NCBI RefSeq assembly: GCF_026210795.1
Contig: NC_089455.1
Coordinates: forward strand, 3,400,123-3,464,122
Reading direction: 5' to 3'
DNA from: Rhizophagus irregularis
Taxonomy: Eukaryota > Glomeromycota > Glomeromycetes > Glomerales > Glomeraceae
Length of the DNA: 64,000 nucleotides
Part shown: piece by piece, positions 1 through 13,357 of the stretch
Position numbering within the stretch: position 1 is the stretch's first letter
How the letters are laid out: each line of letters opens with the position of its first letter
Made by a program: the position numbers and the translations under genes
The notes under the pieces: generated by a model
Database searches by the model: none
Seen by the model: the letters and a program-made list of their open reading frames with translations, nothing else
What the model was told of the DNA's origin: nothing

Positions 1-1735
1 CTTATTTTGAATCTTTACTAAGCTTACTATTAGCTTACTATATTCATCACTTATTAATAGTTATTTTACTTTTACTAATCTCTTAAAAATTATAAATTTA
101 TTAAAAAACAGCTTTATAATTTTTAATTTTTTTTTACTAACAATTTACTAAAACAATTTAAAAATAAGATATCCAAAAAAAAATATGATAAAAAATAAGG
201 CAATTTCTATTCATACATAAGTGTCTCAAATACGGCATAATATGATTAATAAAAAAATTTTTTGGCTAATTTTTTTGGGCGTTTGAATATGTATCACATA
301 ATAGTTAATTTTATATATACAAAATTTTTTTTTATTATTTTTATTATAAAATTTAACTCAGTGTGTACATATACTGTACATATTACTAAAAGTGCATATA
401 CATGCTATAATCTAACACTAATAATTACTTTGATATATTTTTACATAATATTCAATTGCTTGCACTTTTTACATTTTCAATCTTTTGTATTATTTGTTTT
501 CTTTTCTACTATAATATTGTTTGTTATCATATTAATCTTTGTACTATTTTTCAAAACCTGTTTTTCCAAAGTTTCTACACTAGATTTAACCTTTTTTGGA
601 GGTCATCCTTTATGTTTAGTAATAGTAGAATTAATAATATCTGTAAAGTTTCTTGAATTTTAACATTCTTATTATATATATTATATATAAAAGACTTGAG
701 TAAATTTACTAACTCATGCTATATATTAACCTTAAATATTTCTTTGATAATCCAAATAATTCTGCATAAATAGCTTTAATTGATTTTATAGTTAAATTGG
801 AAATATGTGAATCAATTTGAAATAAAAAAAGTATTAAAAGGTAATATTTTTTTCCATTTCTATTCTATCTTTTGTTTGTGTATCACATACTGAAATAGGA
901 GAAAAATTATCTAATAATTAAATATTATTATCTAAATACTATCAGTTTGAAATAATATTTATGTAAAATATCACATATTGAGAATAAGTACCAATTTGAA
1001 AAAAATGTTTGCATATTAATTCTTTATTGAATAAGAAAATGCAAGTGTATAAATGTATTTTTTTATCAAGTAGAATCATATAATAACCAATAATTCCTTG
1101 AGTTCTAATTGCTCAGAAAAATAATACTTTTAGAATTGCTTCTGGTAATATATTCTTGATCAAGGCTTTGAAAAGAATTTGCTAAACATCTTATTTTTGT
1201 TTTTTGATTCCATTGCTTATTTCTTTATTATCAATTTCCATCTATAAGGTAATAAGATTATTATAATTTAACACTAATAAACCAAAACTTTAATACTTAT
1301 ATTTATTATTTTGCTATTCTGTAATTCAATTAATATCATAATATACAAAGTGATTTATTTGTGATTTTTATTTTTCAAGCATTACAGATATTAAAAGGAC
1401 CTTTATAATATTATCTATAGAACTAAAAAATCTTGTATCAGCATTGCTATACTAATTATAAATATGACATTTCATTTAAGTTTAAAATATTTAAGATAGT
1501 ATTATTAATTAGTTTAACTTTATCAAATTTAATTATTTATTAAATACTTAATTTTTTGATACATTTTGGCTGGACCAAATAGTAATTGTCTGGAGTGAAG
1601 CGAAGGACTATATATGTTTATGAACCTTAACGATATATTGGATTACATGGCAAAGTCCGTTTATTCACACGCATCATTTTTAATTGGTCTGCACAGAACA
1701 TGTCATTGAAATTTTGTGCTACATCAAAAATAAAC
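1..1735. other. AT-rich intergenic sequence
   Basis: No convincing gene. Open frames here are low-complexity Phe/Ile/Leu strings typical of AT-rich DNA with no start context, splice structure or recognisable domain. Bases about 1560-1735 are less AT-rich and lead directly into the first mini-exon-like array; they may be its 5' flank. Confidence 0.6.
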
Positions 1736-2500
1736 AATCTTTTTTTTTTATTCTTTTTTTAGGTTTTGCGGACTGGAATAGTAAGTATTTTTTTTTATTT
1801 GATTTTAAAGAAATATTTCTGACGGTTTATTTTTATTTTTTTTCTAAGGTTTCTGGATTTCTTGTATATACCAGACTTTAAAGGTAAATTAGAAAGAGGT
1901 GGATTTTTTTTATTTGTTTGACTTTAAAGAAACGTTTCTAACATTTCATTTTTTATTTTTTTTTTTTTAGAGTTTTCAGATTTCTTGAACATATCGGACT
2001 TTAAAGGTAAATTAGAAAAAGGAGAGGATTTTTTTTATTTGTTTGACTTTAAAGAAACGTTTTTAATGTTTCATTTCTTATTTTTTTCTAGGGTTTTCAG
2101 ATTTTTTGAATGACTTTAAAGTTAAATTGGGAAGAGAAGGGTTTTTTTTTATTTGTTTAACTTTAAAGAAACGCTTCTAACATTTCATTTTTATTTTTTT
2201 TTTCTAGGGATGCTGGGATTTTGTACATGGTAGACTTTTAAAGAAGAAGGACTTTTCTTATTTGTTTGAGTTTAAAGAAACGTTTCTAACATTTCATTTC
2301 TTGTTTTTTTCTAGGGACACCAGGATTTTATACACACTGGACTTTTAAAGGTAAATTGGAAAGAGCAGATTTTTTATTTGTTTGATACTTTTTCAATAGA
2401 GTTTTTTAAATAAAATTTTTTTTTTTGAATTTTTAACTTTAAAAAAATGTTCCTAATGTTTTAAATTTATTTTCTTCGTAGGAACATAGTTTAAACTTAA
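1736..2500 (+). repeat. Mini-exon-like tandem array 1
   Basis: About seven diverged units of roughly 110-125 bp. Each has a T-rich tract ending in TAG/AAG, a core of about 35 nt ending ACTTTAAAG, then GTAAATT. Readable cores lie at 1763-1780 (followed by GTAAGT), 1849-1883 and 1971-2006. The spacers repeat a TTTAAAGAAACGTTTCTAAC-like segment. Later units (about 2090-2350) lose the GT at some donors. One reading frame of the core is closed by TAA, so a continuous coding role is unlikely. The architecture matches the arrays at 28.4, 38.6, 51.7/58.5 and 60-63 kb. Function unknown. Confidence 0.6.
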
Positions 2501-2716
2501 TTATTTTTTATCTTGTTTAGCTAATCTTGAAAAGTACAAAAGATAGTGTTTAAAAAAAAAAAAATAAATAAAAATTTTTAAATTTTTTATACAAAATTTG
2601 TACTATAATAACATTGATATATAGAGAACTATACAATTCTACATGTTGAACATTAGAATACAAAATAATAATAACAATAACAACACTAATCTAGTTAAAA
2701 TAGAAAACTTTTTACA

Positions 2717-2873
2717 CAGTCAACAAATACGGTACGAAGGTGTGATAGTGACTATAGATAGATTGTGACTATATAGGATAGATTTTAATAATAAAATGTT
2801 TTAAACATCCAACTGGTGTGACTATATAGTAAAATGTGACTATAACGAGAGTGACTATAAAGGGAGTTGACTG
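2717..2873. mobile_element. Short Tc1/mariner-like MITE candidate
   Basis: Bounded by the inverted octamer CAGTCAAC at 2717-2724 and GTTGACTG at 2866-2873. Several copies of GTGACTATA lie inside the right end, resembling pogo/mariner-type termini. The right flank is TATATA, and TA is this superfamily's target, but the left flank does not give a clean TA duplication. No coding capacity. Confidence 0.4.
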
Positions 2874-3431
2874 TATATATAGTTCTTTACTTTACTTTAA
2901 ACAATAATATGCATTATATTAAATTAAACAATTAATATTACCTGAAATTATACTTAATAATTATATTGCTAATTTAATTAATCATATATACATTTATAAA
3001 TATATTTAATATTTTAATATTTTATAATTTTTTTCAAAATATATAACAATAAACAAATTTTATGTAATATAATATTTAATTAAAACTTTATTATAATAAT
3101 ATAATTATTAGTTTTAAAATTTTGATTTAATATAATCTAAATAATTTTTAATATTTTTAATTAAAATAATTATCAAATAAGATAATTTTAACAATTATCA
3201 TAAATTATTTTTAAATATATATAACATTATAATTTTAGGCTTAAATTTAAAATATCATTTGATATTCTATATTATATTTTATGATTTATATTTAAAATTT
3301 CACTTATTTAATAAAGTTATAAAAAATCAATATCCATTTACTAATATACAATACAATAAAAAATACCTATTTGCAATTTGAAAATAATACACCAACTTAA
3401 TTATCTTAAAAAAAATAAAAATAATCAAGCT

Positions 3432-6400
3432 TTAGCTTAATAATCCATTTACAGCATGGATTAAAAGTCCAATATTTTTCAAATTAGGACTTTGAGCATC
3501 TTGTGAAGCTATTTGATAATAATATTCTTCAAGCCGTTGTTTTACCATTGGTAAAATCCTTTCACAATGATCTCTAATCTCATGATCCTAAAAATTATTA
3601 ATAGTTAATATATATATATATATTATTTATAAATAAATATGGATTTTATACCTTTGGATTAAGTTTAATAATAGCCTCTTCTACCCATGCTCGTTTTAAT
3701 TCTGTAAATTTATTCAGTTCTAAGGAGAGGTGGTGAATAAGTGAAAGAATAACTGCTTGTGTTAATAAAGACCTGGATGGAAGGAAAACACTCTTAGGGT
3801 TCACTTTGCTGCAAAGTCTAAGGATTACTGGTAAGTCATGGGAAGCAAGAGCCTAGTTCAATAAATATTAAAGTAAATTATAATTTGTGTCAGATCAAAA
3901 AACCAATATATATAAATTTATGAATATGTTCTTACTATTACAAAAGCATCTTCATAATTCCCCATTTCTAAGTGCCTTTCAATTTCACTATTCAAGTTTT
4001 CTTCAAGGCCGGGAGGTTCTACTGGTGATAATAACTGTTGCTGATGTTGATGCTGCTGATGTTGATGTTGCTGTCGTGATTGATGAAATTGTTGCTGCTG
4101 GTGAATCTGATGCGGCTGTGATGAAGAAACTCTACCAGATGGTGTATAACTATTATATGTGTCTTGATGCGACATAGAAGGTGTTGATGCAGAAGTCGCA
4201 CTTTGTGGAATTAAAATTCGTTTTAATTCTCCAGAAAGAGAACGTGCTCGTTGATGCTGCAACGTTAATTGTTTGTCAAGGAAGTAAATTATTTAATTTT
4301 GGTTAAAACAGGTTAAATAATAAAAGGATATTCTTCAGATGAACGCCCTAGTTGTTGTTGCTCTACATGTTTTCCTAAACCAACTTGTCTTACAATGTTA
4401 CCACCAACATTGGCATTATTAATACTAGCTTGCAATTGTTGAACATTTAAGGTAAGATGATCAATAGACGCTTGTAAACGTGCCAAGGTATTTTGATCAA
4501 TGTTGTAGGCACTAGCATATGAAGCCGACTGAGCACTTTTATGTGCAATATCTTGTAATCCAGCCTCAAAAGTCGTGGTAATTTGTTCAAACATTGCGTT
4601 TGTAGCTTTTTGATATGATGGGATTAGCACAGATGTAAAGTTTTCTCTAAAGGTTTCTTCAATAACCGGTCGTATAGATTTGGAGACTCCTTTAGCAATC
4701 GATTCGATAACAGGAGCTTTCGAAAGAACACGGGGCACATTCTCTGAAACTGCTTTATCGATAGCTGTTGGAATATTCTAAAATATTTAAATAATAGATA
4801 GTTAAATTATTAAAAAATATGTATATATATATATAAATATTATTAAAAATAAATTGGAAATTTGCTAACTTTGTTTACAGCTTCAACCATCCCTCTATGA
4901 GCATGTTTATCAACAGCATTTGTAACCATTTTACTCAAAGTCGGAAGGACAGAATTTTGTACTTCGCTACGAATGGTCGATTCCAATAATTTAGATGTAT
5001 TGTTACTTAGAGTTTGAGAAACCACTTTGAGAATAGTTTCCTGGCGCGAAGTTTCAGCAGCTTGATGTGCAATGCGTTCTTCTTCTATTTTTTGAACTAA
5101 ATGTTATATAAATATTAGTTAGTATCAAAATCCGATTTTTCAATAAAATAGAGCAAAAACTAACATTGCTTTTCTAATTCTTTCGAAAACATCTTTCCAA
5201 GTTTATTTGTAACACTTTCTTCCATTTTTTTTATTTCTTTCAAGATCGTTTGCATTTGAGCATTAGATATACCAGCCGCAGGTGATGATGTCGAAGAGTG
5301 ACCTATAAATTGAGTGAGTTCTTTGAGATGTAATTCAAATGTTTATTTTAAATATTTCCGTTAGTACCTTCTTCTGTCACTTTTCTAGTTTTCTCGCCAG
5401 CTCCTATCTTTCCGTTGTTCTTTGAAATACCATCCGTAGTTTTTTTGCCTGCAGCTCTACTGGTAGTTTCGGGAGAGTTATTAATATTCTCACTTCCACT
5501 ATCTTTGTCTCTTTCCATAGCCCGACGTTCTTTTCTTCGAGAAGTCCTTTCTGAATCAGATAATAAATCATTATTTTGAACTGAAGAAGAAGCAGTTTGA
5601 GATGCAGCAGCCTTCTTTTTTTCTTTTAATTTGGCTATAGTACCATTTACAACAGGACCAGATAATTTAATAGAGCTCGATATTTTCTGACTTTCTTGAC
5701 TTTTACTTTCGTTTTCATCTGAATTTACTGTTGATTCTACCATAATACCAGTTGTAGAATCTTGCACGACACGCTTCTCACTTAACGAAGTATCTTCAGT
5801 GACAACAGTTGTAGTTTCTGGTTCATGTTCTTCCGCAACTGTATTAGTTATTTCAACTGTTACTACTTCTTTAATAATGTCCTTTTCAATGTTACCTTCA
5901 TCTGTTGTGGGCAGTTGACCTCCGGAATGCGAAGATAACTCGGATGTTTCTGTAGTAAGAACTTCATTTTGTTCTTCTTTCTTAGTGTCTTCAACTTCTT
6001 CTTGTGGTGGATCAAGAGTAACTTCCTCGATAACATATTCTGGACAAGCGTCAAGATCTGGAGGTAATAATAAATGTTTGGCAATGTGATATTGTTGAAC
6101 GGCTTTGGATTGAATGCAGTATAAGGAAATGCCTTGTGATGAATTCGTGTCGGGAACTATAACAAAGCTTCCAATCAATTGGTTGACCGGAAATTCGATC
6201 ATATAATCAAATTGAGTGACATTTGGGCCTGTTGAATCATCAACAGAACCCATCGTATCATGTTCATTTTGATTATAAAGGTCAAGCTGTTCAGTTTTCT
6301 TATGTGGCAAATGTAAGTGCAATGCAAATATAGAAATTCTTGAGCTATTAGCTATTAACAGGGTACTAGTTTCCTGATCAAAACTGACACAATTAAACAT

Positions 6401-8803
6401 TGCTTCCTCTTTCCGGTATGCTTTATTTAAAGAAGGTCGACGTTCTGGCGGTGGTAAGAAATTAATAGATTGTATATATTCGGATGATTCAACATCATAT
6501 AAATGAAGAATCGTATTTCGTTCGGTCCCCAATATCACATAGCGGAATTTAAATAATAAAGATTGGCCTGAAGATATATTTTCTCCATCAATAAACAATA
6601 CTGAAGATACCTGTTGTCCGTCGAGAATTATTCTATGGACTGGATTGATGCCGACATCATTTTCAAAATTAAGTGCCCAAAAGATGACACACTCATCACT
6701 TGCCGTAGCCAAAATCGTTCCATCGGGGGAGAAAGCCAAGTCATTGATGGGCTATGTTAAAAGATCATACGTATCAATAACGACGTGTCCCACATCAAAT
6801 TTGACATGGAAATGATCTTTTAAATTGCCAAAAATAAAAAAGACGGACCTTATCTTCCATTTGCAACTTCAAAATCTTCTCCGATATATCAGATTCTTTA
6901 AAATTCATTTCATCGGTGCCCTCCAAAATTTTATTGATATCAACAACCAACACGTCATTGGTATCTGTAGCTACTGCAAACATATTACGATTTACTGGAT
7001 GCCATACAGCACGATGATATCGTGGAGACTTTGATTCGTCAATTGATTCATTGGAATTAATTGCAAGTAAAATTTTATACCTAAATAAAAATTTTTCCAA
7101 TTAAATTATATAAAATATTAAATTATAATGACAATATATGATAAAGTCTTCATACGGGATTTCGGCTGCTTGCTCTGATGGTGGCTCAGATAGTTCCCAA
7201 ACTGTAATTTTACTATCACTGCCAACTGCAAGAAGTAATTGCGTTTTACTTTCTTCGTTTAATTCATCAGAGAGTACATCTTGAATGCACATATCAAGAA
7301 TAGACTTGTCATGATTTCGCAGTAATGTTTTGCTACCATATAAAGTACTAATCACCCGTATCCTTCCACCTGTTCAAAATTAAACAAATAAAACGTACTA
7401 GTTAGTTCTTGAAATCATAATAAGATTTTAAGGAACATAGAAAATGACCTTTCACAGCATAGCATATATAAAACGCATTGACGGCAATTGATTTCCCCGC
7501 ACGATATTCTAATTCACTTGGAACGAGTGTTATTGTAGTAAGTTCTAACTCCTTACTAGATAATACGATTTCATTTTTTTTGCCTGTATTATAAAAAAGA
7601 GTTCCTCGAGGAAGCTTAACACCATCTGGGATACTAATAAAAATGTAAAAAATTATTTGTCTAATAAAAATAAAATTATTTCAAAAAAGGAATAAATATA
7701 GTACCTTGAAAGTGCCTTGGATGATGAATTTGCACGCACGTTCCATGCGGATAATTCAGAAAGAAATGGTTCTTTCTGTTGCTGAGGTCGTGAAAAAACT
7801 CCACTGTCTTTATGAACCACCGAAACCTCTTGATTTTTTTGTGATGTCAAAGTAGATTGTGAACTCCACTGGGCGGTATTAATTGATTGTGAAGGAGATA
7901 AAGGTTCCTTTAAAAGATCAAAAGGATTGGTATAAGTAAACATAGATTTATTTGTTGTTGAAGGTGGTTGCTTTGTTGATGGTGATGAAGTAGTGGGTCT
8001 TATCGATTCTAATGAAGAGTTATTGTTGTTATTGTTGTAATCTGTCTCTTCCGCGGGAGCTTCAATTTCGGATGTCTCTTCCGGATAAGTTATTTCTTCC
8101 GCTGGTGGATTTTCATTCTGAGGCAACGAAGTATCCGCTAGATATTGATTTTCGTTCTCCTGTTGACTGAGAAATCATGATTAATTGAATTTGAAAATTT
8201 TAATAATTAGAAACATTATAGTAAAATTGAAATCTAAATTAATAATAGAAAAATACGATACCTTATATCAAAACCTGTTGCAGGGGAATTACGACCAAAT
8301 AATGCTAGTTTAAGGGATTCTGTAGAAGCTTTATCAATATTAAATAAAGTAGGATCTCCAGTTCCAGTCGTAGTAGTTGCTTCGTTTTCACCACTAACTG
8401 GATTTAAAATTGATTGAGGCTGAGGTGTTCCACTAACACTTATTGAAGTTGTCTGTGAAGAACTTGTGTTAAGAGTTTCAAGCAAAGAAACTATAGGATT
8501 AGAATTTGGTGACATTTGTTGTGACTGTGAAGACAACTGCAAGGGTGGGGGTGGGGGTGGCGGTGGTGGTGGCACAGTAGCTGGTGGAAAAATGTTTTGG
8601 TTATAAGCTAATGGCTGAGTATTAAAATGCGGAGTATAATTATAAATTGGCATAATGTTAGGGGAACTTTGAATTGGCGGAGGAGTTGGTTGAGAAGAAG
8701 GGTACGATGGTGTAGTTGGACTTCTTTGACCAGTCATATTTGTTTCAGGAGGTGAAGTCTGATTTTTATGAAGAAGACTCAACAGCGTTGCCGAAGGGTC
8801 CAT
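3432..8803 (-). CDS. EDC4: EDC4/Ge-1-like enhancer of mRNA decapping (WD40 scaffold)
   Basis: Scaffold of the Dcp1-Dcp2 decapping complex in P-bodies. Twelve exons (minus): 8803-8262, 8166-7705, 7633-7449, 7369-7156, 7080-6849, 6751-5368, 5302-5165, 5096-4870, 4777-4367, 4256-3936, 3852-3652, 3587-3432. They sum to 1,490 codons with every phase consistent. Residues about 1-335 are Pro/Gln/Ser-rich with a poly-Pro run; about 335-780 are WD40-like, including the blade PINDLAFSPDGTILATASDE; about 800-1010 are a Ser/Glu-rich linker; about 1010-1490 form the helical tail, with AMFEQITTTFEAGLQDI and GNYEDAFVIVRTYS-type segments typical of Ge-1. Human EDC4 is about 1,400 residues, so the gene looks complete. 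The exon 9/10 junction is least certain: the chosen GTAGAG donor keeps frame and skips an in-frame stop. Exon 10 carries a His/Gln repeat. Confidence 0.92.
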
Positions 8804-10813
8804 TTTTTTTATATTTAGATTTATTAAAACTGAGACTTTGTGAAAATTTTAGATGTTGCTGACGCACAAACAATCTTTAAAGCGAAATGTTTTTTTGAGT
8901 TTTGACAGATGACACAACGATACTAGCTTAGCCACTTTGACAATGATCTTCCGCAGCAATAAATATTTATTACTAATGTTAATTATTTTTTCACAAAACA
9001 CATGATGTTCCAATTTTATGTAATAATCATATGCAGCGATACTATCCCGCTGTGTAAAAAAATTCGGATATGCAATCCTTCCATCCCTGCGGAATTTCGC
9101 TATTTCGGATATTTATACATTGTAATTTCTAAAGGTTTTATTTAATTAATTAAATATAAATATATTGTACCTTTAAGAATCAACACAATTTATTCATTAT
9201 AATTTAATTATATTATTACTAAAAAAAATGCACGAAAAAGATGTAAGATATAATAATTAATAAATAGTTAAATTTTTTTACCAGCATTAATTATTTTAAC
9301 GTTAAATTTCAGTATATTTGTGAACCAGAACACAAGTTCCATTGTTTATTATTAAAATATTTTTTTTTAAAAAAAAAATTTTATAAAAAAAAAAAAAAAA
9401 AAAAAAATAAATAAAAATGATCGACTTGTGATCTTCGGATAAAAAATTTATTTGTAATACTTTTGTATTATATGGTAATGAAAGGAACATGAATTAGGAA
9501 AAGTTGATTTTCAAAGTGTAAATGAACCAACGATAAATGATCCAAATGAGATTTGTAATTATATTGAGAAAAAGAATTATAGATTTTTTAAATTAATGAT
9601 TTACGATCCTAATGAACGACCCCTTGAAGTTCTTCGGATGCATATAATGATCTGATGATTGATGCAACGTGGCAAAAATAATGCTGCATATTAAAGTCGG
9701 AGGGTAACGTTTTAAACTTTATAACTTTCCTTTTTGTATAGTCACACATTATTTATAATGCAGTTTATATTTAGGCTGATGTAGTTCACAGAACTTCTTG
9801 TTACTCTGAATTCCATTTGAGGTAAATGCAAGGTATCCAGCCCGCTGTCTTGGCTGACGACGGCCATCTTCGGCTGGAAGCTTCAGTTGTACTAGTCTGC
9901 TAGAGTTTACAAATTGAGTACAATTGACGACCATAACAATTTTTATCATAAAAGAAGCAGTTTTGGAAAATCGCTCCCCTTTACCAACGCACGCAGGTTT
10001 TCCCTTACAAACTTTTTTCTTTTCCCTTATCTCCCTTCCGTTCTTTCATAGTGCGTGATTCGTACATTTACTTTCTTTAAAATTTCCGAAAGTCCCTTTA
10101 AAAAGGACAGAACCTTCTTTTATTTAGTATCTTTTATGCGTTTTTGTGGACCTTGAATCTTTTAAAGCAGTTGGAATTTATTTACTTGTCCTTGTCCTTG
10201 CGAAAAAAAAAGTTCGACGAACATAAACATCGTCTCTCTTTACTTTCTTTTTTTAGGCTTGTGACCTCTGTTTACTTATTACTAGCCTTAATATCATTTA
10301 ACGTCTTTTCAAGGTAAATAACTAACTGTACAATAACTTTTTTAGGCAATCTTGCTTATCGGTTCCTTATAAAAAATTTTTAATCTTCTTTGAGTGAAGT
10401 AAATAAAGCAGAACTAGGACACTAAAATTTTTTTATTTTTATTTTATTTTCTTTTTAAAAAACAAATTTTTAGCTTTTTTTACCACTGCCCAAAGGTCTA
10501 TTGATATATATATATAAAAAAAAAAAATTTTGGTTAAACAAATCCCACTTAAGGTTGGTATCTTTTAAATTTTATTTGTATATTTTTTTTTTTTTGACAG
10601 AAAATAATAAAATATAAAATAAATAACAAAAATTTTTTTTTTCTTTTTTTTTTTTGATAAAGTAGAACTTTTAATTTAAATACTTACTTTTACAAAAAAA
10701 TTGTTTTCTTTTAAAAAAAAAAATTTATATTATTTATAAATTTTAGACCAGTAGATATTTTTCGACCTTGTACTTTCCTTACCACATTTACGTATAATTA
10801 ATTGAACTCAATC
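8804..10813. other. Divergent intergenic/promoter region with small coding-like remnants
   Basis: Separates the starts of EDC4 (minus) and the SAP gene (plus). It contains long T tracts (10200-10720) that probably belong to promoter or 5' UTR. Bases 9510-9660 (plus) read as a short non-repetitive peptide with INDPNEICNYIEKKNY, ending in stops. Bases 9749-9949 (minus) encode a 66-residue basic open frame including KLPAEDGRRQPRQRAGYLAF, in locally higher GC. I recognise neither; they may be gene or transposon relics. Confidence 0.4.
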
Positions 10814-13357
10814 ATGTATGCTCAGAGGAATCAAACTTCGAATGCTTTGCTCACTCAAGCTTTTCATCCACCTTCAGCTGAGGATCAATTTTCTCAAAAT
10901 TTTCTAGAGGAACAGCAGCAACAACAGCAATTTAATCAAGAACAATTAGAGGAGATCCAAGAACAATTAAATTCTTCCAATCTTATTCAACGCATCCAAA
11001 TGACCGATAGTAGTAATTTTCCTTTTCAGGCTTTTGAAAATAATGCAATACTTGGAAGTTCTCTTCCTTCCGACTGGATATATGGGAGCGATGAAATAAA
11101 TGGATTTGTAGATGGCACAGGGTTTGGTGGTGATAATGTTTTTGTTAATGGGTTGATTTCTCAAAATTTTGTTGATAATTCTTGGCTTGCTCAAACTACC
11201 GAACAACAAACTCTCCAACATATGGGTCAACAAGAACAAATCCATGCATCATTATCCAACTCCCTTTCTGATGCTGAGACTCAACAAAATTCAGAGTCTC
11301 AAAATAATGATCATGATCATTTAAGAGCTCAGACGCCAGGTCCTATACAGAAAACTATTATTCCAAATTATTTAAACATTCGTCGTCGAAGTTTATCCGC
11401 TGATAATATTCATGCATTAGCAAAAGCGCAACAGCAAGCAAATCGCAAGGTTATAATTGCTACATCGCAACAATCATCAATGGCCTCTGCAATGAACTTT
11501 GAACAACAAATTCAATTTTCTTCCATTCAAAACACGAAACAGCAAACATTAAATCCTAACGGATTACAAATTGATGATGCAAATAATAACCAAAATAATA
11601 ATGAAAATGATGGGGATGTTAATAATCATAATTCACAAAATGCTTCTGGAAATACGAGCCCAAATTCACAAAATAATCGACCACATTTATCGAGAACTTC
11701 CAGTGCTAGCCCAATTAATCATGCTCAAAGGTTCAATGAATTACAAGCTAGATTTAAAGTAAAATTGGATAAAAGAACACAAAGAAGTATGCCAAATATT
11801 CAATTAACTGCAGCCGCTCAGAATGCTATGTCATTATCCCAATCACAAGCTAAAACAAACACTTCAGTATCGGGAACTGGTACTGTTCCAATTATGGATT
11901 TATCATCTTTATCTACTCCCAACACACCAACATTTCCACCTGAAAAATCTACTCTTAAACCACCAAACAATGCACCTCGTCGTGGACATATGCGTAAACG
12001 TTCTCTCTCTGCACCTACTGCTCCTTTTCCATCCGCGCAATTACCGGGTTCAATTCCTTTGCAACCAGCACAATCATTTCCGCTTAATTTTCCTCTTTCT
12101 TCTTCTTTCCGTAGGCCTAATGCTTTACCTATTCAAATTCAACGAAATCCAAAACATAATCATAATAGTCCTTCTATGTCTCCTGAAGAGTATCAACGTA
12201 AATTAGATGAAGAACTTGAAAAAGTTGATTTTGAGGATATTACTGTCAGTGAACTTAAAGAAATGTTAAGACAACGCGGAAAACCTGCAACAGGCAAAAA
12301 GGCGGTATTAATGCAAAGATTACAAGAAGAAGTAGAATACGTTAAAGCAATGAAAAATCATAATCAACAACAGAAAAATAACGGTAATAATAATAACAAT
12401 AACAATAATGGTCAATTTTCTCAGATTATGTCATCCCCAACGTCCCCATCTGGAGTTTCACTACAAAGAAGTATTGCCAACTTACATATATCAAGTCCAC
12501 CAATACATACTAGACGTTATAGCCCTTATGGAAGCGTTAGTATTCCGGGTAGCCCAAGAATGATGCCAAGTGGACTCGGTAATGGACGACCGCCATCGGG
12601 CTTCAATGGTAGTAATATTCCATTTCCTGAAAATACAGAAGAATGGCAATTTCAGACCGTTGGATTAGTACAGCGTAGTATGACACAACCTTTATTACAT
12701 AATTTAGAAGATGCTTCAATTATGATTATGGGACAACAGTCACAAGATATTTATGGAACACAACCTTCTTCTGCCCCTCCCACTACTACAGAATTTGATG
12801 CAGTTGCAACTTCGGAATTTCAAGGATTTCAACAACCCTCATCTGCTCCTCCAATGACCACGGAATTTGATACGTTTGAAATCATAAATCCGATGTCAAT
12901 GAATGTATCCATGTCTGATATGATGAGATTGAATGTTCCGGATGGGGCCGACCCGAATGTTCTTTTAAAACAAGAACAGGGAAACGAAAATAAACTTAAT
13001 ATTGACAATGGACAACAACCTGGGTCAATAGTACCAACGTCATCAAACGATACTGTAGCCGGAATGTTGGTACAACAGGGTATGAGATTTGATTTTAATT
13101 CTCAGCATCACTTACAAGACGAAAATATGATGATTAAATCCGAAGGTATTTCACATTTGAATTACATTTTGTTTAATATATCTTACTCTCAGTGTTAATT
13201 AATTTAAATTTATTTTATTTATTTTATTTTTTTAGATAATCTAGATTTTCTAAATTACACGACGAATATGTCCTCTATTTCTCATCAATCTGCACAACAT
13301 CTGCCGATGCAGCTCGAATTACAACAAGATGGGATGACATTTGGCGGCGGATGGTGA
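10814..13357 (+). CDS. Gln/Asn-rich SAP-domain protein
   Basis: Two exons, 10814-13145 and 13236-13357, with donor GAAG|GTATTT and acceptor TTTTTTTAG, give 817 residues ending in GMTFGGGW. The ATG at 10814 is the first in frame. The SAP motif, a helix-extended-loop-helix DNA-binding module, lies at about residues 472-510 (DITVSELKEMLRQRGKPATG then KKAVLMQRLQEE) and is followed by a poly-Asn run near residue 525. The N-terminus is Gln-rich. Segments such as RRRSLSADNIHAL and RKRSLSAPTAPFP look like basophilic kinase or 14-3-3 sites. The composition suggests a nuclear transcription or chromatin regulator. No other domain is recognised and no ortholog is named. The 3' UTR is T-rich. Confidence 0.85.

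Noticed and set aside
262-663. 133-residue hydrophobic open frame
   Set aside because: Pure AT-rich low complexity, with the reverse strand equally featureless and no start context or conserved motif.
4313-4366. Read-through of EDC4 exon 9 to the stop near 4313
   Set aside because: That would drop the conserved C-terminal helical exons; the GTAGAG donor at about 4366 joins exon 10 in phase.
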